Below are positions 16,806 through 24,991 of a DNA stretch of 54,132 bases, piece by piece. The notes beneath the pieces were generated by a model, which saw only the letters and a list, made by a program, of their open reading frames with translations, did not search any database and was not told the DNA's origin. Source of the DNA: Bacteroidales bacterium UBA1769 (GTDB taxonomy: Bacteria; Bacteroidota; Bacteroidia; Bacteroidales; UBA932). The stretch spans positions 683 through 54,814 of the forward strand of contig DCGV01000121.1 in NCBI GenBank assembly GCA_002314725.1. The letters run 5' to 3'. Positions within the stretch are counted from its first letter, which is position 1. Each line of letters begins with the position of its first letter. Position numbers and translations under genes: made by a program.

Positions 16806-17369
16806 TTACATAATCTTGGAAATCTTCTCGAATATCTCTTCGATAGTGCCTACGCCGTCAATTTCCTGATATTTATTCTGTTTCTTATAGAAATCGATGA
16901 TAGGTTCAGTTTTATCGTGATATGTTTTGATTCGGTTCTCTACAACTTCGTCCTTCATATCATCTTTGCGGTTTTCGACCATTGCGCGGTGTTTGATGCG
17001 CTCTTTGACCATTTCGTCGTCGATAATGATAGAGATAACTGTTGAAACTTCTCCTTTGAAACCGGCAAGAATTTCGTCGAGTGCTACAGCTTGAGCTGTT
17101 GTACGAGGGAAACCATCGAAAATGAAACCGTTAACTGTAGGGTTATTGGTGATAACGTTTTGAATCATACCTTCAACAACCTCATCGGGAACAAGACTGC
17201 CCGCTTCAATAAGTTTTTTAGCCTCAAGACCGAGCTTTGTCTCATTTTTCATCTCTTCACGAAGAAGATCTCCTGTTGATACGTGACGTAGGTTGAATTT
17301 TTCAACCAAAAGCTTTGCCTGTGTGCCTTTTCCTGCACCTGGAGGGCCAAATAAAATGTAGTATTTCAT
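16806..17369 (-). CDS. adk: Adenylate kinase
   Basis: Interconverts ATP + AMP and 2 ADP. At 187 residues it is the short form without the zinc-binding LID insertion. The P-loop GPPGAGKGTQ is at 8-17, STGDLLREE binds AMP, and DGFPRT is the conserved core motif. It belongs to the hpt-adk-obgE cluster, but here a repeat element of about 280 bp separates it from hpt. Confidence 0.95.
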   Translation of the reverse strand: MKYYILFGPPGAGKGTQAKLLVEKFNLRHVSTGDLLREEMKNETKLGLEAKKLIEAGSLVPDEVVEGMIQNVITNNPTVNGFIFDGFPRTTAQAVALDEILAGFKGEVSTVISIIIDDEMVKERIKHRAMVENRKDDMKDEVVENRIKTYHDKTEPIIDFYKKQNKYQEIDGVGTIEEIFEKISKIM

Positions 17370-17396
17370 GATAATTTATATAAATTAATATTAATT

Positions 17397-17674
17397 ACTC
17401 TCAACTCTCAACTCTCTCCCCATCCTACGCACATTCACTAACCCCAGTCATTTCGCTTCGCTTCATGACAGCCCCAAGGGGCATACATTCCGCTTCCACT
17501 TCGTTCCAGCGGGCAGCTCCACTGTTTCGATTTTCTCCCGAAAACCTCACTGACGTTCCGCTGCGGCATCTGACGATGCCTTACTAGCTGGCAAGTTGCG
17601 CTCAAGTCTAGAGTCCAGAGTTGAGAGTCCAGAGTTTGAACTCTTAACTCTTAACTCTTAACTCTCAACTCTCC
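17397..17674. repeat. Intergenic repeat element between adk and hpt
   Basis: Roughly 280 bp with no gene, and more structured than any other gap here. ACTCTCAACTCT occurs at 17397-17408 and again at 17661-17672, and its inverted copy is at 17617-17628. Tandem seven-base units (ACTCTCA, ACTCTTA) make up both ends. A 14-base direct repeat starting GAGTCCAGAGTT lies at 17611 and 17625. The centre is GC-richer, with short palindromes such as GCCCCAAGGGGC. The element runs into the hpt 3' end and supplies its stop codon. There are no long open frames; it may be a small non-autonomous mobile or structured intergenic element. Confidence 0.6.
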
Positions 17675-18207
17675 AACACATAAATATCCTTGTAATTCCT
17701 TCCCAATTGATCATAATCAAGACCGAATCCAACAATGAAACGGTTAGGAATCTCCATTGCGACATAATCCAATTTAACCGGGCCCTTATATACATCTGGT
17801 TTAAGAAGCAGGGTTGCAATCTTTACCTCTTTAGCCCCAGCAGCTTGAAGCAGTTTGCTCAAATCTATAATAGTTTTCCCGGTATCCACAATATCTTCAA
17901 CGACTATCACTCTCTTATCTGACAAATCCATTGTCAATCCCATAAGTACTTTTGACTCGCCAGTGGATTTAGTTCCAGCGTATGATGAGATGCGTATACA
18001 ACTGAGCTCACAAGGGAAGTTCAATCTTTGCATAAGTTCACTTGTGAATAAGAGTGATCCGTTCAAAATACAAAGTATGATAGGGATATCATCAGAATCC
18101 TTGAAATCTCTGTTAATCTGTTCAGCAACACGATCGATAGCGGCAACTATCTCCTCGTTTTTGATAAATGGCACAAATGTCTTATCCCAAACTTGTATTT
18201 TTTCCAT
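17665..18207 (-). CDS. hpt: Hypoxanthine phosphoribosyltransferase
   Basis: Purine salvage enzyme that joins hypoxanthine or guanine to PRPP. At 180 residues from the ATG at 18207 it has VVEDIVDTGKT, the PRPP-binding motif, and the C-terminal FIVGFGLDYD segment. I prefer 18207 over 18261 because a -7 element sits at 18228-18235, inside the longer version. The last three residues and the TGA fall in the adjoining repeat element. Confidence 0.94.
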   Translation of the reverse strand: MEKIQVWDKTFVPFIKNEEIVAAIDRVAEQINRDFKDSDDIPIILCILNGSLLFTSELMQRLNFPCELSCIRISSYAGTKSTGESKVLMGLTMDLSDKRVIVVEDIVDTGKTIIDLSKLLQAAGAKEVKIATLLLKPDVYKGPVKLDYVAMEIPNRFIVGFGLDYDQLGRNYKDIYVLES

Positions 18208-18227
18208 GGTAATTTGATTTGTAATGA

Positions 18228-18235
18228 CAAAGATA
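18228..18235 (-). promoter_or_regulatory. -7 element of hpt
   Basis: TATCTTTG on the minus strand, 20 bp before the hpt ATG. It lies back to back with the purE element. Confidence 0.5.
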
Positions 18236-18240
18236 ATGAC

Positions 18241-18248
18241 TAATTTTG
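18241..18248 (+). promoter_or_regulatory. -7 element of purE
   Basis: TAATTTTG, 37 bp before the purE ATG. The hpt and purE elements are only five bases apart, so the two promoters overlap face to face and may interfere with each other. Confidence 0.45.
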
Positions 18249-18285
18249 AGAGTTGAACCATTGAGATTATTTTTAATTGTAATAT

Positions 18286-18795
18286 ATGACACCGATTGTA
18301 AGTATAATTATGGGAAGCACCTCTGATATGCCTATTATGTCAAAGGCTGCTGAGTTCCTCGATGAAATGGAGATACCATTCGAAATCAACGCTCTTTCAG
18401 CACACCGTGTTCCTGAACAGGTTATGGAATTTGCAAAGAATGCCCAAACACGTGGTATTAAGGTTATTATTGCAGGTGCAGGTGGAGCTGCCCATCTTCC
18501 AGGAGTAATAGCTGCCTATACAACAGTTCCCGTAATTGGAATTCCAATCAAATCATCTAACTCTATAGATGGTTGGGACTCCATATTGTCAATCCTTCAG
18601 ATGCCTTCCGGTATCCCAGTGGCGACTATGGCTCTCGATGGTGCTAAGAATGGTGCTATTTTTGCAGCTCAGATACTTGCATTATCAGATGGGACACTGT
18701 CTAAGAAGATGAACGATTTCAAGGTTTCATTGGCAAAGAAGATTGATAAGGCAAATAAGGAGTTACAGGAGGTGACATATAAGTTTAAAGTTTAA
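18286..18795 (+). CDS. purE: N5-carboxyaminoimidazole ribonucleotide mutase
   Basis: Class I PurE of purine biosynthesis, converting N5-CAIR to CAIR. At 169 residues it has the N-terminal GSTSDMP, the active-site SAHRVP segment and AGAGGAAHLPG, which together define the family. It is divergent from hpt, so salvage and synthesis genes share a control region. Confidence 0.95.
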   Translation: MTPIVSIIMGSTSDMPIMSKAAEFLDEMEIPFEINALSAHRVPEQVMEFAKNAQTRGIKVIIAGAGGAAHLPGVIAAYTTVPVIGIPIKSSNSIDGWDSILSILQMPSGIPVATMALDGAKNGAIFAAQILALSDGTLSKKMNDFKVSLAKKIDKANKELQEVTYKFKV

Positions 18796-18801
18796 TAAAT
18801 T

Positions 18802-18819
18802 AAGCCGCACAGCCGGCTT
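18802..18819 (+). terminator. Possible hairpin after purE
   Basis: Six-bp stem AAGCCG / CGGCTT, loop CACAGC, seven bases past the purE stop. There is no T run, so it is weak on its own. A much better terminator shape lies 40 bp further on, inside the next gene. Confidence 0.3.
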
Positions 18820-18834
18820 GTAATATTTGGAGAC

Positions 18835-20694
18835 ATGAGGGGCGAGATTTTAAGAGACAGAAAGATTGCTTCGGCAATCTTTTTTTTATCCTTTTTGGGG
18901 ATAACAACACAACTGCAGGCACAATCGTTGCCTGAATCAATTATTTCAATGATTGAGAACCACGCCGAGAATCTTTCGGAATCCAGTTATGAAGAGCTGG
19001 TTGACAGACTGGAGTATTTTTATGAACATCCTATCGCAATCAACAGTGCTTCGCGTGATGAATTGGAGGAATTAGGCTTGTTGAATTTGTTTCAAATAGA
19101 GAGTCTGATTGATCATATTGAACAATTCGGTGATATTCTCTCATCAGGTGAGTTATCTATAGTTGATGGATTTAATAAAAATATCATAAGCCAGATTGAA
19201 CCATTTATCTCATATGAATCAGACTATTCAATAGGGGAGGTTGATAGAGAGAAACGTTTAGAGACAGAGATTATTGCGAAGGGCAAGAGAAAGTGGGGCA
19301 ATGATTTTGCGCTGACTTCAAAAATTGCACTCAATTATGATCGCCACTCTGTTGGGATTACTCTGGACAATGATGCCGGAGAGCATCTTAGCCGCTATTA
19401 CTTGCCTGATTTTACATCATTTCATTATGAGTATCGTAACAACCGTTACAATATTGTAGTAGGGGATTATGTCGCCAAGTTTGGACAAGGCCTGACTCTG
19501 TGGAAATCATTCCCAATCTCGTTTGTATCTACACCGTCATCCATGGCGAAAAGAGGGAAGGGTCTGTCCGGTTATACATCAACGGATGAAGACAACTATC
19601 TAAGGGGATTGGCAGCAAGTGCTCAGTTCGGATCCAGTACAGTTTCAATACTGTTGTCTGCACGTAATATAGATGCTAGAGTAGTTGATGATTATTATAC
19701 GTCAATTGTGACAGGAGGTATACATGTCTCAGATGCCGAGATGGCCAAACGCCATACTATGTGGGAGTATCTTGCCGGAACTAATTATACTATAAAGTTG
19801 AACTCATTGAAACTGGGTATTACGGCTGTAGCCTATATGTATGATAAACATAATGGCCGTCGAGTCTATGATTATAATAGATATCAGATATATGATGGAT
19901 TGTGGGGGGATGTCGGAGTCGATTTCTTATGGCATCATAACCATTGCAGATATTTTGGAGAGTTGGCAATTGATGCTCATGCTGCTCCAGCTATGATAGT
20001 TGGGATGGTGTATAATCCGAAGTATGAAGTTGAATCCTGTACGACCTTCCGTTATTATGATAAATCATTCATTTCCACACATTCTGGAGCCTTTTCAACT
20101 ATATCTTCAGTGTCCAATCAACTCGGGCTGACATATAACTTGAAATGGTTGGCATCTGATTCCTTTACCATCAATTATTACTCCGATTTAGTCTATTATC
20201 CGTGGGTTCGTTTTAATATAGATTCATCTTCTTCCTCAATTAAATCGAAGATATCATTTGAATATAGCAAAGAGAATAAATGGCAGTTGACATTAATGTT
20301 AAATGGAAAGATAGCCAGAGAAACGGAGATATATTATAATTATTCTGCATCATTGAAGGTTAAATATTATTGTGGCAACCGATTCGAACTTGAAGGGATA
20401 GGTTCATACAATAGCGGAGGATATGCTGCATGTATCGGTGCAACTTTTTCGACTGAGAGAAAAAGATTGCAGGTGTCCGGTCGAGTTACAAAGTATGATA
20501 CTTCTGATTGGAATTCCAGGATATATCTATATGAAAAAGGAATGCCCCAAACATACTCTGTTGAGGCATTTTATGGTAAAGGTTGGAGTGAATATCTTAT
20601 GTTGAAATACTCTCCAAGCAAAAAGTATAATTTCTATATTAAGGTATCAGACCGCTATTCTGCCTTTTTTATTCGGATTTTCATACCAGGGTAG
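18835..20694 (+). CDS. Helix-hairpin-helix outer-membrane protein
   Basis: Exported 619-residue protein. The signal peptide ends at about residue 30 (QLQAQ). Residues 45-110 hold a ComEA-like helix-hairpin-helix region (INSASRDELEELGLLNLFQI). The rest is rich in Tyr, Ser and alternating hydrophobic residues, as in an outer-membrane beta barrel, and ends in an aromatic-rich strand (FFIRIFIPG). Similar proteins are widespread in Bacteroidota but have no agreed function; DNA binding at the cell surface is only a guess. Its 3' end overlaps the convergent transglycosylase gene by 40 bp. Confidence 0.75.
   Translation: MRGEILRDRKIASAIFFLSFLGITTQLQAQSLPESIISMIENHAENLSESSYEELVDRLEYFYEHPIAINSASRDELEELGLLNLFQIESLIDHIEQFGDILSSGELSIVDGFNKNIISQIEPFISYESDYSIGEVDREKRLETEIIAKGKRKWGNDFALTSKIALNYDRHSVGITLDNDAGEHLSRYYLPDFTSFHYEYRNNRYNIVVGDYVAKFGQGLTLWKSFPISFVSTPSSMAKRGKGLSGYTSTDEDNYLRGLAASAQFGSSTVSILLSARNIDARVVDDYYTSIVTGGIHVSDAEMAKRHTMWEYLAGTNYTIKLNSLKLGITAVAYMYDKHNGRRVYDYNRYQIYDGLWGDVGVDFLWHHNHCRYFGELAIDAHAAPAMIVGMVYNPKYEVESCTTFRYYDKSFISTHSGAFSTISSVSNQLGLTYNLKWLASDSFTINYYSDLVYYPWVRFNIDSSSSSIKSKISFEYSKENKWQLTLMLNGKIARETEIYYNYSASLKVKYYCGNRFELEGIGSYNSGGYAACIGATFSTERKRLQVSGRVTKYDTSDWNSRIYLYEKGMPQTYSVEAFYGKGWSEYLMLKYSPSKKYNFYIKVSDRYSAFFIRIFIPG
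18861..18887 (+). terminator. Terminator-shaped hairpin inside a signal-peptide coding region
   Basis: Nine-bp perfect stem AAAGATTGC / GCAATCTTT capped by a TTCG tetraloop, with eight T residues in all at the end. It lies 26 bp after the ATG at 18835 and encodes part of the signal peptide (RKIASAIFF). By form it is one of the best intrinsic terminators in the window. It could end purE transcripts or limit expression of the gene it sits in. Confidence 0.55.
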
Positions 20695-22259
20695 ATCTTT
20701 GAGCTCTTTGATAATCCGTTGATGGAGTATAGGTCGTTAATGTTGATGCCGTTTGCATTGGCAATAGACCATAATGTGTCACCTGATTTAACCGTGTATG
20801 ATAAGTATCCTTCAGTGGATATCTCAGTTGCTGGAGCTGTTTTGGCGGTTGTAGCGCTTGAAGATGAGGATGTCACTGTAGAGGTTTTGCCATAGATGGA
20901 GAGCTGTTGTCCAATTCTGATAGTGTTGCTCTTTAGGTTGTTCCACTTCTTTATATTGGCCACTGTTGTGCCGTATCTTCTTGCTATGCCTCCCAAAGTC
21001 TCTCCGCTCTTGACTTTATGGATGATTCTGCTGCCATCGCTGATACCATTATCTCTTATATTGGTCATAACGGTTTGACTCATCAGACTGTCTTTCTGAT
21101 ACTCATAAATTTCATTCTCCTTATCAATAAAAGCGGATGTATATTGACGAGGGATATTAAATACATATGTCCTAGTCTCTGTACCTGGAACGATATCATG
21201 GATGAATTGAGGGTTTACGGCACGGAGTTCATCAAGAGTGATCCCAATATTTTCCGAGATCTGTTTGAAATGAAGATTCTTTGAGACATGGATTGTATCT
21301 ACTTCAGGAGGAAGATTCATTGGAGTAGGTTTCAAGCCATGTTCCTTATAATAATTGATTAAATATGTCGCTCCGATGAATTGTGGAATATACCCGCGTG
21401 TCTCTCTTGGAAGATAGTTGTATATCTCCCAGAAATTCGTCTTGCCACCAGATCTTCTGATAGCTTTGTTGACGTTACCGGAACCGCAATTATACGAGGC
21501 TATTGCCAAATACCAGTCACCGAAAATTGCATAAGCATCTTTAAGATATTGTGCAGCTGCTCTACAAGCCAGTACCGGATCGTATCGTTCATCAGAGAAT
21601 GAGTCTATTTTTAAACCATAAAGTTTGGCTGTATTATACATGAATTGCCACATTCCTCTTGCCTTAGCCCTTGATACTGCTAAAGGATTCAAAGCTGATT
21701 CGATGATAGCCATAGCCTCTAACTCCTTTGGAAGGTCATACTCATCAAGAATACTCTCAATGATTGGGAAGTAATATTTCGTAAGTCCGAGAATCCTTTC
21801 AGATGTTGATGAGATCTTCTCAGTATATCTGATTATGCTGTTTTTTACATAACTGTTATATGTCAATGGAATAAAAGATCCGATATTCTCCAACCTCTTT
21901 ATATAAACGGAGTCAGGTATATTGGATGTGAGATTATCTGTCTCTATGTTGTCATACTCAAATGAGTCTTCCAACATGGCTTTATGGATAGAGTGAACAT
22001 TCAAAAGTGAATCTATGTTGTTTGCATCATAGTAGAAATCCTCATTACCCATAGATACCTCTACTATCTCTTCATCAGATTCATTGTAGAATGCACTATA
22101 TAGCTCGTCATATTCAATGGACAATGCTTCCAGAGCAGCTTGTAATGAATCAACCTGATTCTGTAATGTTGTAATTGTTTTGGCTTTAGATTGTGCGTTG
22201 ACTGAAATAGAACAAACCAATAGGATGATGGATAATATAATGGATCTTTTGTTACTCAT
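20655..22259 (-). CDS. Membrane-bound lytic murein transglycosylase with LysM domains
   Basis: MltD-like enzyme that cleaves peptidoglycan glycan strands to give anhydro-muropeptides. In order: a signal peptide (residues 1-23); a coiled or acidic linker; an SLT domain (about 165-300) with catalytic Glu187 in AIIESALNP, plus GMWQFM and ASYNCGSG; then two LysM domains near 415-460 and 487-531 that bind peptidoglycan. At 534 residues it is full length. It is the last gene of a parA-parB-DUF5683-transglycosylase run, a conserved Bacteroidota order linking segregation genes with wall enzymes. Confidence 0.9.
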   Translation of the reverse strand: MSNKRSIILSIILLVCSISVNAQSKAKTITTLQNQVDSLQAALEALSIEYDELYSAFYNESDEEIVEVSMGNEDFYYDANNIDSLLNVHSIHKAMLEDSFEYDNIETDNLTSNIPDSVYIKRLENIGSFIPLTYNSYVKNSIIRYTEKISSTSERILGLTKYYFPIIESILDEYDLPKELEAMAIIESALNPLAVSRAKARGMWQFMYNTAKLYGLKIDSFSDERYDPVLACRAAAQYLKDAYAIFGDWYLAIASYNCGSGNVNKAIRRSGGKTNFWEIYNYLPRETRGYIPQFIGATYLINYYKEHGLKPTPMNLPPEVDTIHVSKNLHFKQISENIGITLDELRAVNPQFIHDIVPGTETRTYVFNIPRQYTSAFIDKENEIYEYQKDSLMSQTVMTNIRDNGISDGSRIIHKVKSGETLGGIARRYGTTVANIKKWNNLKSNTIRIGQQLSIYGKTSTVTSSSSSATTAKTAPATEISTEGYLSYTVKSGDTLWSIANANGININDLYSINGLSKSSKIYPGMKIRIKKAE

Positions 22260-22268
22260 ACGTTTATG

Positions 22269-23225
22269 TTAGAAATTTAAATTAAGCTTCAGCCCGAAGG
22301 ATGAAGGATTCACAGTGGATGTGAAGTGATATGTGATAGGCTCAATGACTGCCGGTTCAACTGAAACAGTAGCCAAATTGTCATTGACCTCGAAATCGCT
22401 CATATTGGCAAAAACGTTTGCATCAATGATATTCAAAGCGTAAACAGCGATAATGGCAAGAATTGAGTAATCGCGATAACGGCGATAAGTATCCCGATAC
22501 CATTCAGCCTGGTCATAAGTAATTCCACCCACATATCCGGATGTCTCTTTATACTTATCCATTCTGTAGATATACTTGAAACGCTGATATTGCATATTGT
22601 TCTGATGATATGTGTAACCGCATACCAAAAAACCACCATACCAGATAGGTATTTTCCACCAATCCCCATTATATGCTTGCCCTAAACCGGGAAGGAGTGC
22701 GGAATACACCGAAGCTTTAGCTGCAACTGGATCAGGCAAATTCGTCTTATAAGAAACAATTCCATCGAGAAGGGATGCCCAATATGTCAATCCTGCACCA
22801 AGGTATCCTACATTCCGATAGATGGAATACTTTTTCTCACCTGTTTGTTGATATTTGATGTTGTTGGATATTCCTGTATATATGCCGGCTGCCAATCCCG
22901 TATATATCACTGGGATTTTCCAATAATCACGATTATAAGCCTGTCCTATACCGGGAAGTATTGCAGATCCAAGTGTAAGATATCCTGTAGTCAACGTATC
23001 TTTTCTGGCAAAACCTCTATATAATTTTTTCAATGAAAACCCGGCGGTTGTATCTGTTTGTACGGTGTTGTCAAGGTCGCCATTCTGTTGATTGCCCGTC
23101 TCTGCTCCTGGAGGTGCATTCATATTAATGCTTTGGACTGCTCCAAGAGTGTTTTTCTGAAACTGTGCAAATGTTATTTGTACAGCACAAAATAAGAATA
23201 ATATGGTTAGAATAGACCTCTTCAC
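22269..23225 (-). CDS. DUF5683 family exported protein
   Basis: Protein of 318 residues with a signal peptide (MKRSILTILFLFCAVQITFA). It contains two similar glycine- and tyrosine-rich segments (SAILPGIGQAYNRDYWKIP and SALLPGLGQAYNGDWWKIP, about 83 residues apart), so the core is an internal duplication with membrane-helix character. The function is unknown. It lies between parB and the lytic transglycosylase, with 8-9 bp gaps on both sides. Confidence 0.8.
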   Translation of the reverse strand: MKRSILTILFLFCAVQITFAQFQKNTLGAVQSINMNAPPGAETGNQQNGDLDNTVQTDTTAGFSLKKLYRGFARKDTLTTGYLTLGSAILPGIGQAYNRDYWKIPVIYTGLAAGIYTGISNNIKYQQTGEKKYSIYRNVGYLGAGLTYWASLLDGIVSYKTNLPDPVAAKASVYSALLPGLGQAYNGDWWKIPIWYGGFLVCGYTYHQNNMQYQRFKYIYRMDKYKETSGYVGGITYDQAEWYRDTYRRYRDYSILAIIAVYALNIIDANVFANMSDFEVNDNLATVSVEPAVIEPITYHFTSTVNPSSFGLKLNLNF

Positions 23226-23233
23226 CTAATCAA

Positions 23234-24127
23234 CTAAAGATTTTTGTCACGGAGTGCATGCAAGAAATGTTCCATTTGTTCATCACTCTGGAATTTTACT
23301 GTAAGAACGCCTGCACCTTTTTCGTTTCTCTTAATGGCAACATTATTGTTGAAATATTTGCCAACAATTTCAGCTACCTTGTAGTAATTGTCTGGTAGAG
23401 TAATATCTGATGGCTCTTTTTTACCAGGTTTTGATAGACTTTTTACCTTTTCTTCAAGCTGACGTACTGAAAGATCGTTTTTTATGATATTCTCACAAAG
23501 TGAGATTTGTAATGCAGAATCCTCTACAGAAAGCAGAACTTTTGCATGTCCAACAGAGATGGCATTAATCTCAAGAGCTTTCTGTATCTCAGAAGGTAAT
23601 TTCAAGAGTCTTAAATAGTTGGTAACAGTTGCCCTTTTCTTTCCAACACGGCCGGCCATACCCTCCTGTGTTAGATTGCATTCATCTATCAATCTTTGGA
23701 AACTGAGTGCAGTATCGATAGGATTTAAATTTTCCCTCTGTATATTTTCGACAATAGCCATCTCCAACATACCGGCATCGTCAGTTTTTCTGATATACGC
23801 TGGAATTGTGGACAAACCTGCTCTTTGTGCTGCCCTGAATCTGCGTTCACCACTGATTATCTGGTAGTGCTCAGGGGAGGTCTGACGCAGTGTGATAGGC
23901 TGTATGAGTCCAAGGGTTTTAATGGAATCAGCCAATTCGTTGAGGGCATCCTCATCAAAGGATAGACGAGGTTGATAAGGATTTGGAACTATTTGTTTGA
24001 TAGGTATTTCAGAAATAGAGGTCAATGTAGCTTCACTGACTGGAGCTACCTCCCTTAAATTCTGAACGTCGTTGGCCTCTGCAAGTAGTGCACCAAGACC
24101 TCTTCCTAAAGCTGCGCGTTTTGCCAT
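23234..24127 (-). CDS. parB: Chromosome-partitioning protein ParB
   Basis: CTP-dependent clamp that loads at parS and drives origin segregation with ParA. In 297 residues: the N-terminal ParA-interacting GRGLGALL; the nuclease-like domain with PNPYQPR and the GERRFRA motif; a helix-turn-helix (LTQEGMAGRVGKKRATVTNYLRLL); and a C-terminal dimer domain. The ATG overlaps the parA stop by one base. I saw no clear parS palindrome in the window. Confidence 0.94.
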   Translation of the reverse strand: MAKRAALGRGLGALLAEANDVQNLREVAPVSEATLTSISEIPIKQIVPNPYQPRLSFDEDALNELADSIKTLGLIQPITLRQTSPEHYQIISGERRFRAAQRAGLSTIPAYIRKTDDAGMLEMAIVENIQRENLNPIDTALSFQRLIDECNLTQEGMAGRVGKKRATVTNYLRLLKLPSEIQKALEINAISVGHAKVLLSVEDSALQISLCENIIKNDLSVRQLEEKVKSLSKPGKKEPSDITLPDNYYKVAEIVGKYFNNNVAIKRNEKGAGVLTVKFQSDEQMEHFLHALRDKNL

Positions 24128-24903
24128 TATTTCTTTATTAATATCTCTTTTGCGAGGTTAATATAATTTGTCGATCCGATGGATCCAGCGTCATAAAGAA
24201 TAACCGGTTGACCATAAGATGGAGCTTCACTTAATTTGATGTTGCGAGTAATGACGGTGTTGAATACCATGTCAGGGAAGTGAGTCTTGACCTCTTCCAC
24301 AACTTGATTGTGAAGTCGCAATCTTCCATCGAACATTGTGAATAGGAATCCTTCGATAGAGAGGTTGGGATTCAATCTTGTCTGAACCAATTTGATGGTA
24401 TTCAATAGCTTTCCAAGACCTTCGAGTGCAAAGAATTCAGGTTGTACAGGAATGATGACAGAGTTTGCAGCGACAAGCGCATTGACTGTAATCAATCCTA
24501 AAGATGGTGCACAATCCAGGATGATATAATCATAGTTGTCGGTTATTTTACTGAGAGCATCTTTCAAGACAGATTCCCTTTGCTCTATATTCAAAAGCTC
24601 AATTTCGGCTCCGACCAAATCGATATGAGATGTGATAGCGTCCAGATACTTCAACTCTGTATGTTGGATTGTGCATTCAATATCTTTTGAACCATCGCGT
24701 GTACCAATCAACAAGTCGTAGAGGGTGTTTCCGGAATTGGAGTCCGGATTAAAACTTAAACCTGAAGTGGTATTGGCTTGAGGGTCGGCATCGATGATCA
24801 ATGTCTTCTTCTCAAGAACTGCAAGAGAAGCTGCTAGGTTAATGGCAGTTGTGGTCTTTCCAACTCCACCTTTTTGGTTGGCGATAGCAATGATTTTTCC
24901 CAT
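24127..24903 (-). CDS. parA: Chromosome-partitioning ATPase ParA
   Basis: Walker-type ATPase (Soj family) that positions ParB-origin complexes. At 258 residues it opens with the deviant Walker A NQKGGVGKTTTAINLA, followed by DADPQANT and DCAPSLG. It is first in the four-gene minus-strand operon. A -7 element lies upstream at 24925-24932. Confidence 0.95.
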   Translation of the reverse strand: MGKIIAIANQKGGVGKTTTAINLAASLAVLEKKTLIIDADPQANTTSGLSFNPDSNSGNTLYDLLIGTRDGSKDIECTIQHTELKYLDAITSHIDLVGAEIELLNIEQRESVLKDALSKITDNYDYIILDCAPSLGLITVNALVAANSVIIPVQPEFFALEGLGKLLNTIKLVQTRLNPNLSIEGFLFTMFDGRLRLHNQVVEEVKTHFPDMVFNTVITRNIKLSEAPSYGQPVILYDAGSIGSTNYINLAKEILIKK

Positions 24904-24924
24904 AAATAATAAGTATTAATCCTA

Positions 24925-24932
24925 CAAAATTA
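24925..24932 (-). promoter_or_regulatory. -7 element of the parAB operon
   Basis: TAATTTTG on the minus strand, 21 bp before the parA ATG. The -33 region is not a clear match. Confidence 0.45.
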
Positions 24933-24963
24933 CAAAATCTTTTTTTAGAATAGTTATTTATGT

Positions 24964-24971
24964 TAATTTTG
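24964..24971 (+). promoter_or_regulatory. -7 element of the lipid kinase gene
   Basis: TAATTTTG, 20 bp before the ATG at 24992. It is divergent from the parA element 31 bp away. Confidence 0.45.
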
Positions 24972-24991
24972 CGATAACATATTTTAATGGC

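Noticed and set aside
22269..24903. Plasmid origin suggested by parA-parB
   Set aside because: The genes are the chromosomal type in the standard Bacteroidota order with DUF5683 and a lytic transglycosylase, and no replication initiator is present.
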